Source: Pycnococcus provasolii (lineage: Eukaryota; Chlorophyta; Pseudoscourfieldiophyceae; Pseudoscourfieldiales; Pycnococcaceae). From it: a stretch of DNA of 64,000 nucleotides. The notes beneath the pieces were generated by a model. It was not told where the DNA came from, did not search any database, and saw only the letters and a list, made by a program, of their open reading frames with translations. The DNA lies in NCBI GenBank assembly GCA_938743325.2, contig OW568876.1:62001-126000 (forward strand), given 5' to 3'. How positions within the stretch are numbered: the stretch's first letter is position 1; every line of letters begins with the position of its first letter. Below are positions 38,444 through 47,588 of this stretch, piece after piece. Both the position numbers and the translations under genes were made by a program.

Positions 38444-39310
38444 TCACCTCTCCGCGACTAAACAGCCCATGAGTCCGAACGCGAGCTCGTAGTATCGCAC
38501 GTCGCCCGTAAAACCTGAAGTCACAGCCATGCGCTCGAGCTCGGCGCCGCGCGGGTAGCTCTGTATGGACGGAAGCAAATACGCGTACTCGTCCTCGAAG
38601 CCGCGCGACCTTGCGACGGGAACGACGACGTTCTCGAGTGCCCACGTCTGCGTGGCGTTCGCGGCGGACGAGTCGGCCGCGTGGTTGAAGTCTAGCACCG
38701 CGAGCCGCGCGCCAGGACGAAGCACGCGCGCGAATTCCGCGAGCGCCTTTTCCCGGTCGACGACGTTCCGCAGCCCGTAGCCGCACGTCGCGGCGTCGAA
38801 CGACGCGTCGTCGAACGGAAGCGCCATCGCGTCGCCCTGCACCCACTCGACTTGTGCGGCGGTGGTTCCCGCGCGAGGTGCCGCCCTTCTTCTCGCGACG
38901 TCGAGAATCTCAGGCGCGAAGTCTAGTCCGACGACGTGTCCTTCGGCACCCACCGCGGTAGCAAGCAGCGCAGCGATGTCGCCGGTTCCCGTGCACGCGT
39001 CGAGCGCTCGTTGTCCTTTTTTGGCGCGTGTCCACTGCACGGCAGCCCTCTTCCAGCTTCTGTGGAGTCCGAGCGAGAGCGCGTCGTTGAGTAAGTCGTA
39101 GTCGTCGGCGATATCGTTGAAGATGGTTTGCACTTGCCCCGACTCCCTGTGTGCGCTAAGAAGGCGGCGGCGAGGAAGGAGACGAGGGCGCACCACAGAC
39201 CGTGCACTGACCCGACAATGACCCACACCAGACGGTTCTCTGCTAAGACTACTAAGGTTACCACCACCACACATAGCTGTACAAGAACGCAGACACACAC
39301 CCTGCGCCAT
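38444..39310 (-). CDS. MENG: Demethylphylloquinone methyltransferase (MenG), plastid
   Basis: MenG performs the last methylation in phylloquinone (vitamin K1) synthesis, for photosystem I. I start at the ATG of 39310, giving 288 residues with a roughly 45-residue Arg/Ser-rich transit peptide. The UbiE/MenG family signature follows: VQTIFNDIADDYDLLNDALS, GLHRSWKRAAVQWT, SAM motif LDACTGTGDIAALLA, and DAMALPFDDASFDAATCGYG then LRNVVDREKALAEFARVLRP. The C-terminal FTGDVRYYELAFGLMGCLVA matches MenG. The shared family means a mitochondrial COQ5 is the alternative, but plant-type MenG fits better. Divergent with the cupin gene over 161 bp. Confidence 0.88.
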   Translation of the reverse strand: MAQGVCLRSCTAMCGGGNLSSLSREPSGVGHCRVSARSVVRPRLLPRRRLLSAHRESGQVQTIFNDIADDYDLLNDALSLGLHRSWKRAAVQWTRAKKGQRALDACTGTGDIAALLATAVGAEGHVVGLDFAPEILDVARRRAAPRAGTTAAQVEWVQGDAMALPFDDASFDAATCGYGLRNVVDREKALAEFARVLRPGARLAVLDFNHAADSSAANATQTWALENVVVPVARSRGFEDEYAYLLPSIQSYPRGAELERMAVTSGFTGDVRYYELAFGLMGCLVAER

Positions 39311-39471
39311 GATAAAATCACGGAAATGAACCAACGAGAATGGGGACAAGGAGAAGAAAATGGGGGAGGGAAAAAAACACAATCCGGACCCCTCACACTC
39401 CGGATTCGCCATTCCGATTAGTCCCAGATCTGCGCCGCTTGGTTCATCCGTCAACTAACTTTAGTGCCATC

Positions 39472-40056
39472 ATGGTGTCTTGGCCCGCGCTTCCCGCTTT
39501 GGCGTCTGCTTTGAATCTGCTCCCGCACCCGGAGGGAGGCATGTACGCGGAGACGTTCCGCGACGACGAAGACGTACCCACAAACGCCATCACGACCTCG
39601 ACGCCTTCTAAGGTTAGTGCCTCGAGGTACTCCGGACCTTCCACGCGATCGCTCTCCACTGCAATCTACTTCGTCGTGCCGAAAGGAAAAAGGAGCCACA
39701 TGCACATACTGCAGAGCAATGAAATGTGGCACTTCTACCTCGGAAGACCGCTGACGGTGGTTGAAATCGCACCAGACGGAACCTTGAAGAAAACGACTCT
39801 CGGACAGAACATCCTCAACGGACACACGCTGCAGCACGTCGTCCCCAAAGGGTCGTGGTTCGGGAGCTATCCCACGAACGACTACGACGGCGACGGTGGA
39901 GTTGGTGACGAACATGACTACTCGCTCGTCGGATGCACGGTGGCACCTGGATTCGACTTTTCAGACTTTGAGCTCGGCACGCGTGAGCAACTCCTCAAGC
40001 TCTTCCCGCAGCACGAGGAGGAGCTGATGAGACTGACGCCGCCGCCGAGCGAGTGA
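39472..40056 (+). CDS. DUF985 (Cupin_5) family protein
   Basis: This 194-residue single-domain cupin shows the DUF985 pattern: LNLLPHPEGGMYAETFRDDE, RSLSTAIYFVVPKGKRSHMH, SNEMWHFYLGRPLTVVEIAP, GHTLQHVVPKGSWFGS and YSLVGCTVAPGFDFSDFELG. The His, Glu and second His of the cupin metal site are present. Bacterial and fungal members are often called sugar-isomerase-like, but no activity is firmly known to me. Start chosen at 39472, next to the family N-terminus. The stop lies only 30 bases from the convergent FKBP stop. Confidence 0.88.
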   Translation: MVSWPALPALASALNLLPHPEGGMYAETFRDDEDVPTNAITTSTPSKVSASRYSGPSTRSLSTAIYFVVPKGKRSHMHILQSNEMWHFYLGRPLTVVEIAPDGTLKKTTLGQNILNGHTLQHVVPKGSWFGSYPTNDYDGDGGVGDEHDYSLVGCTVAPGFDFSDFELGTREQLLKLFPQHEEELMRLTPPPSE

Positions 40057-40086
40057 GTGACTTTAATATTTGTAATGTTTCATTCC

Positions 40087-41856
40087 TTACAAGCCGCGCT
40101 CTTTGTCGAAAATCTTCGCCGAACCCCACAACTCGCGCTGCTTTTTCGCATCCTCTTTCGCGCGCACCTTGAGATCCTCGTACTCCTTTCGGAGATCACG
40201 GTTCTGTGGCTCGAGCCGGATAGCCTCCTTGAGGTCTTTCGCGGCGAGGTCGTAGTCAATGAGACCCTCGTGTGCCTTGGCGCGTCGGAAGATACCCTTT
40301 ATATTCTCCGGGTCAATCTCAAGCGCCCATTCGCACGACTGCTTCGCGAGCGAAAACTCGTTCATGCGAAGGTACACCATGGCGTTGTTCAGGTGAAGAG
40401 CGAGACGGATCGGCTGTGACATGTCGTCAGGCGTCTTCGCCGCGAATTTGAGTGCGTCGTTGTATCGCAGGACGGCGCGCTCGTTCGCGCCACGCTTCAT
40501 CGCTGCCGTGCCAAGAGCCTTGCGCTTTTCAGCCTCCTCCATGAACCCATCCTTGCCCTTGTCCTCGAGCGCGCGCGTGTCAATCTCCATCCCCTTTTCG
40601 ACAATCTCGATGAGCTTCGCCACGTACATGACACGCTTCGACGTGCACGTTTTTGGCAGGCACATCGCCTGCTGGCGAATGCACGGATCTTCGTATGCGA
40701 GTCTCAGGTCCGTGACAGTGATGTGCGCCGTCTCGCCCATGCGCATGTGTCGTGCCGCCGCCTCCAGCGCCTCCGGCAAGTCCGGTTGTTCGCTATGCAG
40801 AGTGACCGTCTCCTCGTCCGTCTCGCCGAGAAGCTGTTCCCCCGTGACTGCGTCGTGCGCGCTGATCATTTTGAACTTCACGGTGGAGAAGTCCGTAGGG
40901 CGTGCCCACTGCGCTTCATCGTCCAACTGATACGCAAGCTTGAGCACCTTGTTCTTCGTGCCCTTGACAAATCCGCGCTCTTTCCACTTGAGCAACTTCA
41001 CTGTCATGTAAATGGCACCCTTTCTTCCCGAGTCCAAGCCGTTGAGAATCGCGAATCGCGACTTCTGCGTCCTGGGCATGGTCCGCAAGGCGCGCGCCGT
41101 TGCGGGAGGCAGGTGCTTAGGAATTTCGTCGAGCGCGAAGCTCTCGACGCCCTCGTCGTTGGGGTTTGCCGACGGCGTTTCGTACACGAGCGAATCAGGC
41201 GTGCAGCCCGGATCCATGTGAAGCGTGATTGTGGCGTACACCTCGTCCTGCTCGCTAGGCCCACCGCGCTCCTTTTCGTCCTCCTTCTTGATGATCATTT
41301 TGAGGAACTCCTTGTCGTGGTCGACGAGCTCGACGGTTTTAAAGTCGTGCTGGAAGATGTCGTACTTGACCGTTGCGTTTGGCGGCACGCCGAGTTCGTC
41401 GTCGCCCTCCTCTCCGAACGCCTGCTCAGGTTTGACTGTGAACGTCGCCTTTTCGCCCGGCCGCATGGTTTTGATGGCGTCCGCGAGTATGGGAAGCGGG
41501 CACTTCGTCTGCTCGACGCCAAAGTACCGCGTTCCGTTTTCCTGCGGTTCTGGATAGAGTTCGAACGTGATTGGTTCGTCGCGGTGCCTTTCGTCGAACA
41601 TGGTTGCGTTCGAGCTATCCTTGAACGGCCTATCTCCTATGGACGTCTCGTCGCCGTCGTCGAGGTACGCGACGTACGTGATTGTGCTTTGCGATCGTTC
41701 GACGGGGTTACGGTCTACGTCGCTTTCCTTGATGTGCTGCTTCCACACGACGCCTTCGCACACGAAGTGCGCGGGCGGCGGCGGCTTAGGCTTCTCCTCC
41801 TCCTCCTCCTCAGGCTCTTTCTCATTCTCGCCACTAGCAGAAGACGCGGCGGCCAT
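40087..41856 (-). CDS. Multidomain FKBP-type immunophilin with TPR domain
   Basis: This 589-residue large immunophilin resembles plant PASTICCINO1/ROF-type FKBPs. Three FKBP-like modules occupy about residues 90-170, 190-300 and 310-425 (for example DAIKTMRPGEKATFTVKPEQ; ARALRTMPRTQKSRFAI; AARHMRMGETAHITV). The modules are divergent, so prolyl isomerase activity is doubtful in some. The C-terminus has three TPR repeats (RKALGTAAMKRGANERAVLR; LHLNNAMVYLRMNEFSLAKQ; IKGIFRRAKAHEGLIDYDLA), the Hsp90-docking unit, ending QRELWGSAKIFDKERGL. The N-terminal Glu/Pro-rich leader comes from a CTC triplet run. Intronless. Confidence 0.85.
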   Translation of the reverse strand: MAAASSASGENEKEPEEEEEEKPKPPPPAHFVCEGVVWKQHIKESDVDRNPVERSQSTITYVAYLDDGDETSIGDRPFKDSSNATMFDERHRDEPITFELYPEPQENGTRYFGVEQTKCPLPILADAIKTMRPGEKATFTVKPEQAFGEEGDDELGVPPNATVKYDIFQHDFKTVELVDHDKEFLKMIIKKEDEKERGGPSEQDEVYATITLHMDPGCTPDSLVYETPSANPNDEGVESFALDEIPKHLPPATARALRTMPRTQKSRFAILNGLDSGRKGAIYMTVKLLKWKERGFVKGTKNKVLKLAYQLDDEAQWARPTDFSTVKFKMISAHDAVTGEQLLGETDEETVTLHSEQPDLPEALEAAARHMRMGETAHITVTDLRLAYEDPCIRQQAMCLPKTCTSKRVMYVAKLIEIVEKGMEIDTRALEDKGKDGFMEEAEKRKALGTAAMKRGANERAVLRYNDALKFAAKTPDDMSQPIRLALHLNNAMVYLRMNEFSLAKQSCEWALEIDPENIKGIFRRAKAHEGLIDYDLAAKDLKEAIRLEPQNRDLRKEYEDLKVRAKEDAKKQRELWGSAKIFDKERGL

Positions 41857-42671
41857 GGTAAATGCAGGAAAGAAGCAAGTACAAAACGTTAGAACGTTAC
41901 GGCCTCGGCGAAAGGGAGGAACTGTTCTCCTGGACCAAGGGGAGAGCTTCCAGAAGTCTCTGCATGCATGGACTCTCTTCTCTCTCTCCCAGAAATCTAA
42001 TGGTATCTAAGGTCCGGAACCCTTGCACACCGGCCGCTTTTGAGTGTTTCTTGCAAGAGCTTGCAAGGGCTTGCAAGGTGGGCTTGCAGGTTCGCGGCCG
42101 GCTTAATCAATATTCTTGACCACCTTAATCAACGTCTTATAATACCGGCCGGGATCTTGAGTCTTGACCACCTTAACCAACGTGATGCAACAGCGGTGGA
42201 TCCGCGAGCTTGAATTCCTGAAAGCTCTGGCAAGGCTAAAGGTACTGTACATATCCTATGTGGCAAGCACCTGGGACGGCGTGCGCTCCTCAACTGCTCA
42301 ACGCTCACTCACGAACTCAGCAAGCAAGCGGCGTGCTCCTTTACTGTATTGTGCACCTTGATGATGTAAATTTTAGTGGTGTGATATTTGATTTGAATGG
42401 ACGAGAAGACCAAACAAATTTCCACAACAAAGGTAAATTCTATTTCTGGGATTCCCACGAATCGTCAGGGATGAGACCATATTTACGAAATGAGAGCGAA
42501 ACTCTTAAACTCAAAATTTCATTACAGCGAATGAGCAACCATGAGCCACAGGATTGATTACCAACAAATCTGACTGATCTCCTTGGTTGTTTTTATTTCT
42601 TTTTGTTTTGGATTTGTTCTGGTCCGCGTTCGCTCTTTGTCAAAAATCAGCAACAAATACGAGGCATGTAC
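41857..42671. other. Intergenic region with small direct repeats
   Basis: No gene is supported. It holds TTGCAAG-type repeats (42049-42090) and a 21-bp near-perfect direct repeat, CTTGACCACCTTAATCAACG and its next base, at 42115-42135 and 42163-42183 (20 of 21 identical). Lower-GC sequence near 42360-42600 would be the Argonaute 3' flank. Confidence 0.55.
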
Positions 42672-45600
42672 TCACCAGTACATGCACTGCGCAATCTCTG
42701 CGTCCTCCATCTTTGGCATGACGTTCACAGGCAGGTCGCACCAGCTGTGTCCCTGCACGCGCGCCTTCTGACCGCGAAGCGCAATCTGGTGCGCGTACAG
42801 GCACGGCGTGGGCTGGCGCTGCGTGATGGCGCAGTGCCCGTACGTGTTCGTCATGCTGTAGACGAAGTTCTCAACCTCGTCGTACGTCAGCGATGCGAAG
42901 CGGTCGTTCGCCTTGCCGGTGCTGTGAATCGCCACAGTATCCGATCCCTCCGCCGTGATCACCTCGTCCACGATCACCGAGTAGCTCGGAACGCGGTTGT
43001 TTCCTTGAGCCGTGCCACCCTTGTGCGAGTTCAAAAAGAAATTGAACTCGCCATCGTCCGTCGGCGCATTCTTGCCGACATCGACGACGATGCCGGGGAT
43101 GACGTTGCCCGACCTGAAGTTGGCAATGTTTTGGCTATCGGGGAAGAGGCGAACGCCGCGCTTCTGCGCGACGATCATCGTGAAGCGTGGCCTCCACTCC
43201 TTAAGCTCCTCAGGCGTGACGAGGTTGCGCACAGCCTTGCGGATGCCCTCCACCTCGTTCTCAATCACGTTGCGGAACTGCTCGCGTCCCACGCCATCAC
43301 GCATCATCACGATCCAGCGTGGCAGAAAGTGTTTCACGCCAAACTCCGGCGACTCCTCCGGCTTGAACGGGTAGTCCTCGTAGGTGGTGACCGTTCCATC
43401 GTCGCGTTTCTTCTCCATCGTGATCGCCTCCATGGGAGCTAACGTCTTGTCCAGCTTCGCCTTGTCTCGACGAAAGTTCAGCAGAAGCTCCGTCATGCGG
43501 CGCATCTCATCAGGTGCAACCGCCTCCTTACCACCCTCGATGACTCCCGTCGTGCCAAAGTACGCAGTTCCCACAATTCCACGCTGGCGATTAGAGCGAG
43601 ACGTCAAGTCGCCCCCGGGCGCGAGGGAGCAGCACATGCCCACGACGGACGTACTGTCGTGCTCCTGGCCGTGCTTGAGACCACCCTCACGGTTGACGTC
43701 CAGGCCAAGGATCGCCACGTCGCGCATCATCAAGTACAGAGGCTTGCGCGAATCTGCACCGCACGCGAACTTCCCGCCAGGCATGTCCGGGGGTGGGCGG
43801 ATCTTGAGCTCGGGCAGGACGACGCCGGCATTCACACCACCGCACTTGACGTTGATCTTCTGCGCGAGGTTGTCCATGATATCCTTGCTGTCAATCGTCT
43901 TGGGTGGACGACCACCTCGTCCTCCACCCTGGTTCGCGCCAGCCTTGTCCTCGCGGAAGCGCACCGTCTTCACGCCGTACTTGTAGTCCGCGAGGTACGA
44001 GATGATCCCACGCCACTCATCTGCCTGTGTGCGCATGTTTCCTGGCATCACCACCAGCACGAGACCAGGCTTCTCGCCCTTGTTTCCCGTGCGACTGTTG
44101 TATTCCATGAGCATCTTTCCGAAGCTTTGGTCAGCGTGCTCAGGTCGTTCCGCGCCTCCCACCGCCTTGGGTCCGTTGCGTACCGCATCCTGCAGTCCAT
44201 CTCCGAACATGCCCAGTTGGAGGCACCACCTCGCGATGTTGCCAACCGCCCTGCCGGCGAGATATTGCTCGACGTTGCGATCGCGAGCAAACCTTCCGCA
44301 GATGAAGAGCGCGATGCCACGATCCAGCGTGCCAGGGTACATGAACTGGTTGTTCTGGAAGTATCCTGACCAGTCAGCCGACGCCTGCGGCGACCTCGCT
44401 TTCGGATCACAGATTTCGTGCTTCGTGGGGATCTTCTTCTGGTTTCCCCTCGAGTCTGTCTTGTACTCGTACTTTTCCACCGGTCGAACGTCTCGCCCGC
44501 GCGGATCGCGAAGAATATCGCCAAACATCATCTGCGGGATGGGCAGCACGCGAGCATCACACTGCATGAGACCTCCATCGAGGCTGACGCCAAACGCGCT
44601 GGCGTAGCGATCTTGGCACGGTTTATTCGACTCGAGAAGGTTCTTGCGCGTTCGCACACCCTCCTTGCCCTGCACGCTCTGACCCGGTCCTCCAGGTCCC
44701 CTGCGCAGGCTGTCGAGCTGAGCCGCCGGCGGCAGTTTTTTTAGAGGCTGCATCTCGGCAATCTCCAGAAGCTCGATGGGCCACACCCCACCCTTCTTGC
44801 CAAAGTCGGCAACGGGAAGGAACGGGAACCTCAGGGAGACGTTGTGAATCTCCTTCTGGTGTTTCTCGATTGTCACCGATTCCGTCTTGAATTTGCTCGT
44901 GTCATCGTTCGGATCCTCGCACACAAACTTATTTGTGGTTGGGTCCTTGATCCTCCTGTCAAAAACCACCTGATTCGCAGGTCCAAGCAGCTTCTTTTCC
45001 CTCATCTTCGTCGGCTTCGAGCGTTCGTTCTTCTCGCCGTAGCGTACGCGTGGCAGCGTCACCTTGAGGGTGTTCATAAGAGACTGAATCTTCTCGATGC
45101 CTCCCTGAACCGCGTTTCCATTGGGATTGCGCTGGAGCTCCTCCTCGCCACGTCGAATCGCCTCGCGATCGTCACGAAAGCGTCCTCCGCATTCATTCGC
45201 AATCTCCAGGCACAGGCGGTTCAGCACGGACATCCTCTCGTGGAAGACGCCACCCTCGATGTCACCAAACATCACAGGTCCCTGCCGTGTCGAGCGAACG
45301 CCGAGGCGAATGCCGTAGCGGGCAGCAAGTCCCGCGCCGAGCGACCAGAAATTTCCAAATGCCTGGAAATTTTTCTGCGCAAGCGTGTTGTTCTGGTACG
45401 CCGTCTGGCGGATGATCACCTCCAGAGCGGCATCCATCGTGCGCACGTCGCCACCTCCACTTCCCAGGCCAGCGGGTTGTGGGGTTGAAGTGAGCTCCGT
45501 GCGTCCCACTTCTTGAAACTTGATTTTCGCCTCCTCGGTGCGACGCGGTCGCGTCTCCACGGAGACGTTGTACTCGCCCGGTTCGAACCCGAGTTCACGC

Positions 45601-46321
45601 GACGTGTACAGCATGTTCCTGCCGTCAAAGACGTGGGCATACTTCTCGTTGAGAACGCTGTCTTGGGCAGTGTCAGACTTGGTAAAAGCTTCCAAGATTT
45701 TCTCGCGCGGTCCTCGGAATTCGATGGGGTCGATTTTCACCTCGGTTTCATCAAAACGCTTCAGTCCAAAGTCCACACGGTACTGGTAGACGACGGAGTT
45801 CGGTTTGAACGAAAGCTTCCAGAAGTTGGTGGTGACATTGCACGGGTTGCCGCTTGACGCGGTTGACGCGTGTGGGGGCGAGAGCTAAGGTTGATTTGAT
45901 TTGTATTGTGTTGTGTTGTATTGGGAGGGCAGAGGGAAAATCGTGCGTTAGTTGATGATGTATTGATGTATTTGTGTGTGTATATCGTATATATGTATGT
46001 ATATATTTTTCAAAAACAAAAACAAACCAAACACAAAGCTGATAAAGGTTGATCAACAATTTCAACATGTATGTGTGATACTACTAATAATAATAACGCA
46101 GGAAATCAACACCAACATCAAAATCAACATCAAAATCAAAGGAAAAAGAAAAAAGAAAAAGAAAAAAGAAAAGCACGTACAATCTCGTAGGAGTCCGTCG
46201 CACGTCGCGTACGTTTCGCAGGTGCCTGTCCTTCCTTCGGCGATCCACCACCTGGCGGTGAGGAATCACCGGCAAACGGGTAAGGAGCAGACGCAGCAGC
46301 ATCAGCAGCGGAGGACGCCAT
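42672..46321 (-). CDS. AGO: Argonaute protein, two exons
   Basis: Argonaute binds a small RNA guide and silences or cleaves complementary RNA. Exon 1 (46321-46181) encodes 47 Ala/Pro/Ser-rich residues ending DSYEI before GTACGT. Exon 2 (45884-42672) starts after CCTTAG and continues in phase 0 with CNVTTNFWKLSFKPNSVVYQ then YRVDFGLKRF, the classic Argonaute N-domain opening. Total length is about 1117 residues. PAZ lies near residues 300-470, then the MID-PIWI module. PIWI catalytic candidates are the Asp of AILGLDVNREG, the Asp of VMMRDGVGREQF and the His of YAHQIALRGQKAR, consistent with slicer activity. The frame ends CMYW just where TACTG|GTGAGT forms a strong donor, so a tiny last exon may replace the final residue. 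Confidence 0.88.
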
Positions 46322-46878
46322 CGCTGAACTCACTGCCAAGTGAATGCACCCAGGGTACGCAAAACAAGGGAGCACAGGGGGGAGGGAGGGGGAGGGGAGG
46401 GGGACAAAGCAGGGGAACAAAGCAGGCTTTGGAAACCAAGGTAAAACAAGGCCGGCTGGCCGGGGAGGGGCAGCTTGGGTAGAGGGGGGGGCAAAGCAGG
46501 CTAGAAGCAAAGTGCCCCTTCAATCAGATGAGTTTTCTTTCCCCTCTTCTTCTGGCCAAAGAAAGGTCTCTCTGGCGTGAAACAAGGCGTGCGCCCATCT
46601 GGATCCATGATGCACACATGGCCACATGCCACATCAATCAATCATGAAACATCCTGATTCCTAATGCACATCATGGGTTCCGTCTTCCCCCTCCCCTCAA
46701 CGCTCCCTCTTCCCCCTTCAACGCTCCCCTAAACAGCCTGATCTGAGGGAATACGGTAGGACGAGCCTCGGAGAGGAGTCCCCCCCCGGACTGCCGGATT
46801 CCTGTTCTGCCGGAGGGAGGGAGGAGGCTTTCATTTCAGTCTGTCAGGGATCCGGGATGGGACAGGATTGCACCGCTG

Positions 46879-47205
46879 TTGGGGATCACGATGGAGCCCG
46901 TGGGTGGTTCTGTGTTAGGAGGGGAAGTCATCCGCTCCGCCTCCATCTCCGCAGCCTCAGCCTCAACCTCAGCCTCAGCCTCAGCCTCAGCGTTCCGCGC
47001 GTTCCGCAGCGGAGGAGCCTTCGCCGCGCCCTTCCACGCCACCTCGGGCACCGCACGTCACGCCCAGGACGCCTCGGACTCAGCGCCACGCTCCGTCGCC
47101 GATGAGGTTGTTTTGCTCGCGGAGCAACTGAATTTGCTCTGCGAGTCCGGGTTGGTCGGCGCCTCCAGGTGCCGCCATGAAACTGTGGACACAGTCCTAC
47201 AGTGA
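46879..47205 (+). CDS. Doubtful small ORF (Ala/Ser-rich)
   Basis: This 108-codon frame has a repetitive Ala/Ser stretch from the CTCAGC run and then a less biased end, SVADEVVLLAEQLNLLCESG. High GC makes such frames common by chance. It lies alone in a large spacer. I include it because the second half looks helical and non-repetitive, but I recognise no family. Confidence 0.2.
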   Translation: MGITMEPVGGSVLGGEVIRSASISAASASTSASASASAFRAFRSGGAFAAPFHATSGTARHAQDASDSAPRSVADEVVLLAEQLNLLCESGLVGASRCRHETVDTVLQ

Positions 47206-47360
47206 CCTCTGCGCGTAACTCCGACGCGCGAGTGCTTGATGTCGACGCAAGGTGCGGCGACAAAAGCACAGGATGCCACGCCCAGGTCGTGGCAGGAGGA
47301 GGGAGCCCGCCCGCCCGCCCGAAGGAAGGAAGGGAAGAACCCAACCCTGCTAACGCCTGA

Positions 47361-47480
47361 TTAGGGTGTTAGGGGTTAGGGTGTTAGGGTTAGGGGTTAG
47401 GGGTTAGGGGTTAGGGTTAGGGTGTTAGGGCAAGGTTAGGGTTAGGGGTTTGGTTGTTAGGGGTTAGGGGTTAGGGGTGT
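47361..47480. repeat. Degenerate TTAGGG/TTAGGGG array
   Basis: Mixed TTAGGG, TTAGGGG and TTAGGGTG units fill about 120 bp, ending about 110 bases upstream of the TOP3A start codon. Confidence 0.9.
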
Positions 47481-47588
47481 TCGGGTTTTTTCGACCTGTT
47501 TTTTCGGGTCTGTCGTCGTCCCTCCCTGCCTCCCCGTTCCCGCCCTCTTCCTGCCCTGCCTGCTTTGCTTTGCATCCTTTATTCTAAA

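Larger units (their letters stand above)
46322..47588. other. Intergenic region between Argonaute and TOP3A
   Basis: The Argonaute-proximal part is purine-rich on the plus strand with G runs (46370-46500). A CTCAGC-type hexamer run lies at about 46957-46998. A TTAGGG-like array fills 47361-47480. Only one weak candidate frame is listed separately. Confidence 0.5.

Noticed and set aside
40723-41892. 389-codon plus-strand frame opposite the FKBP gene
   Set aside because: Composition is Arg/Leu-biased with no motif, while the minus strand encodes a clear immunophilin.
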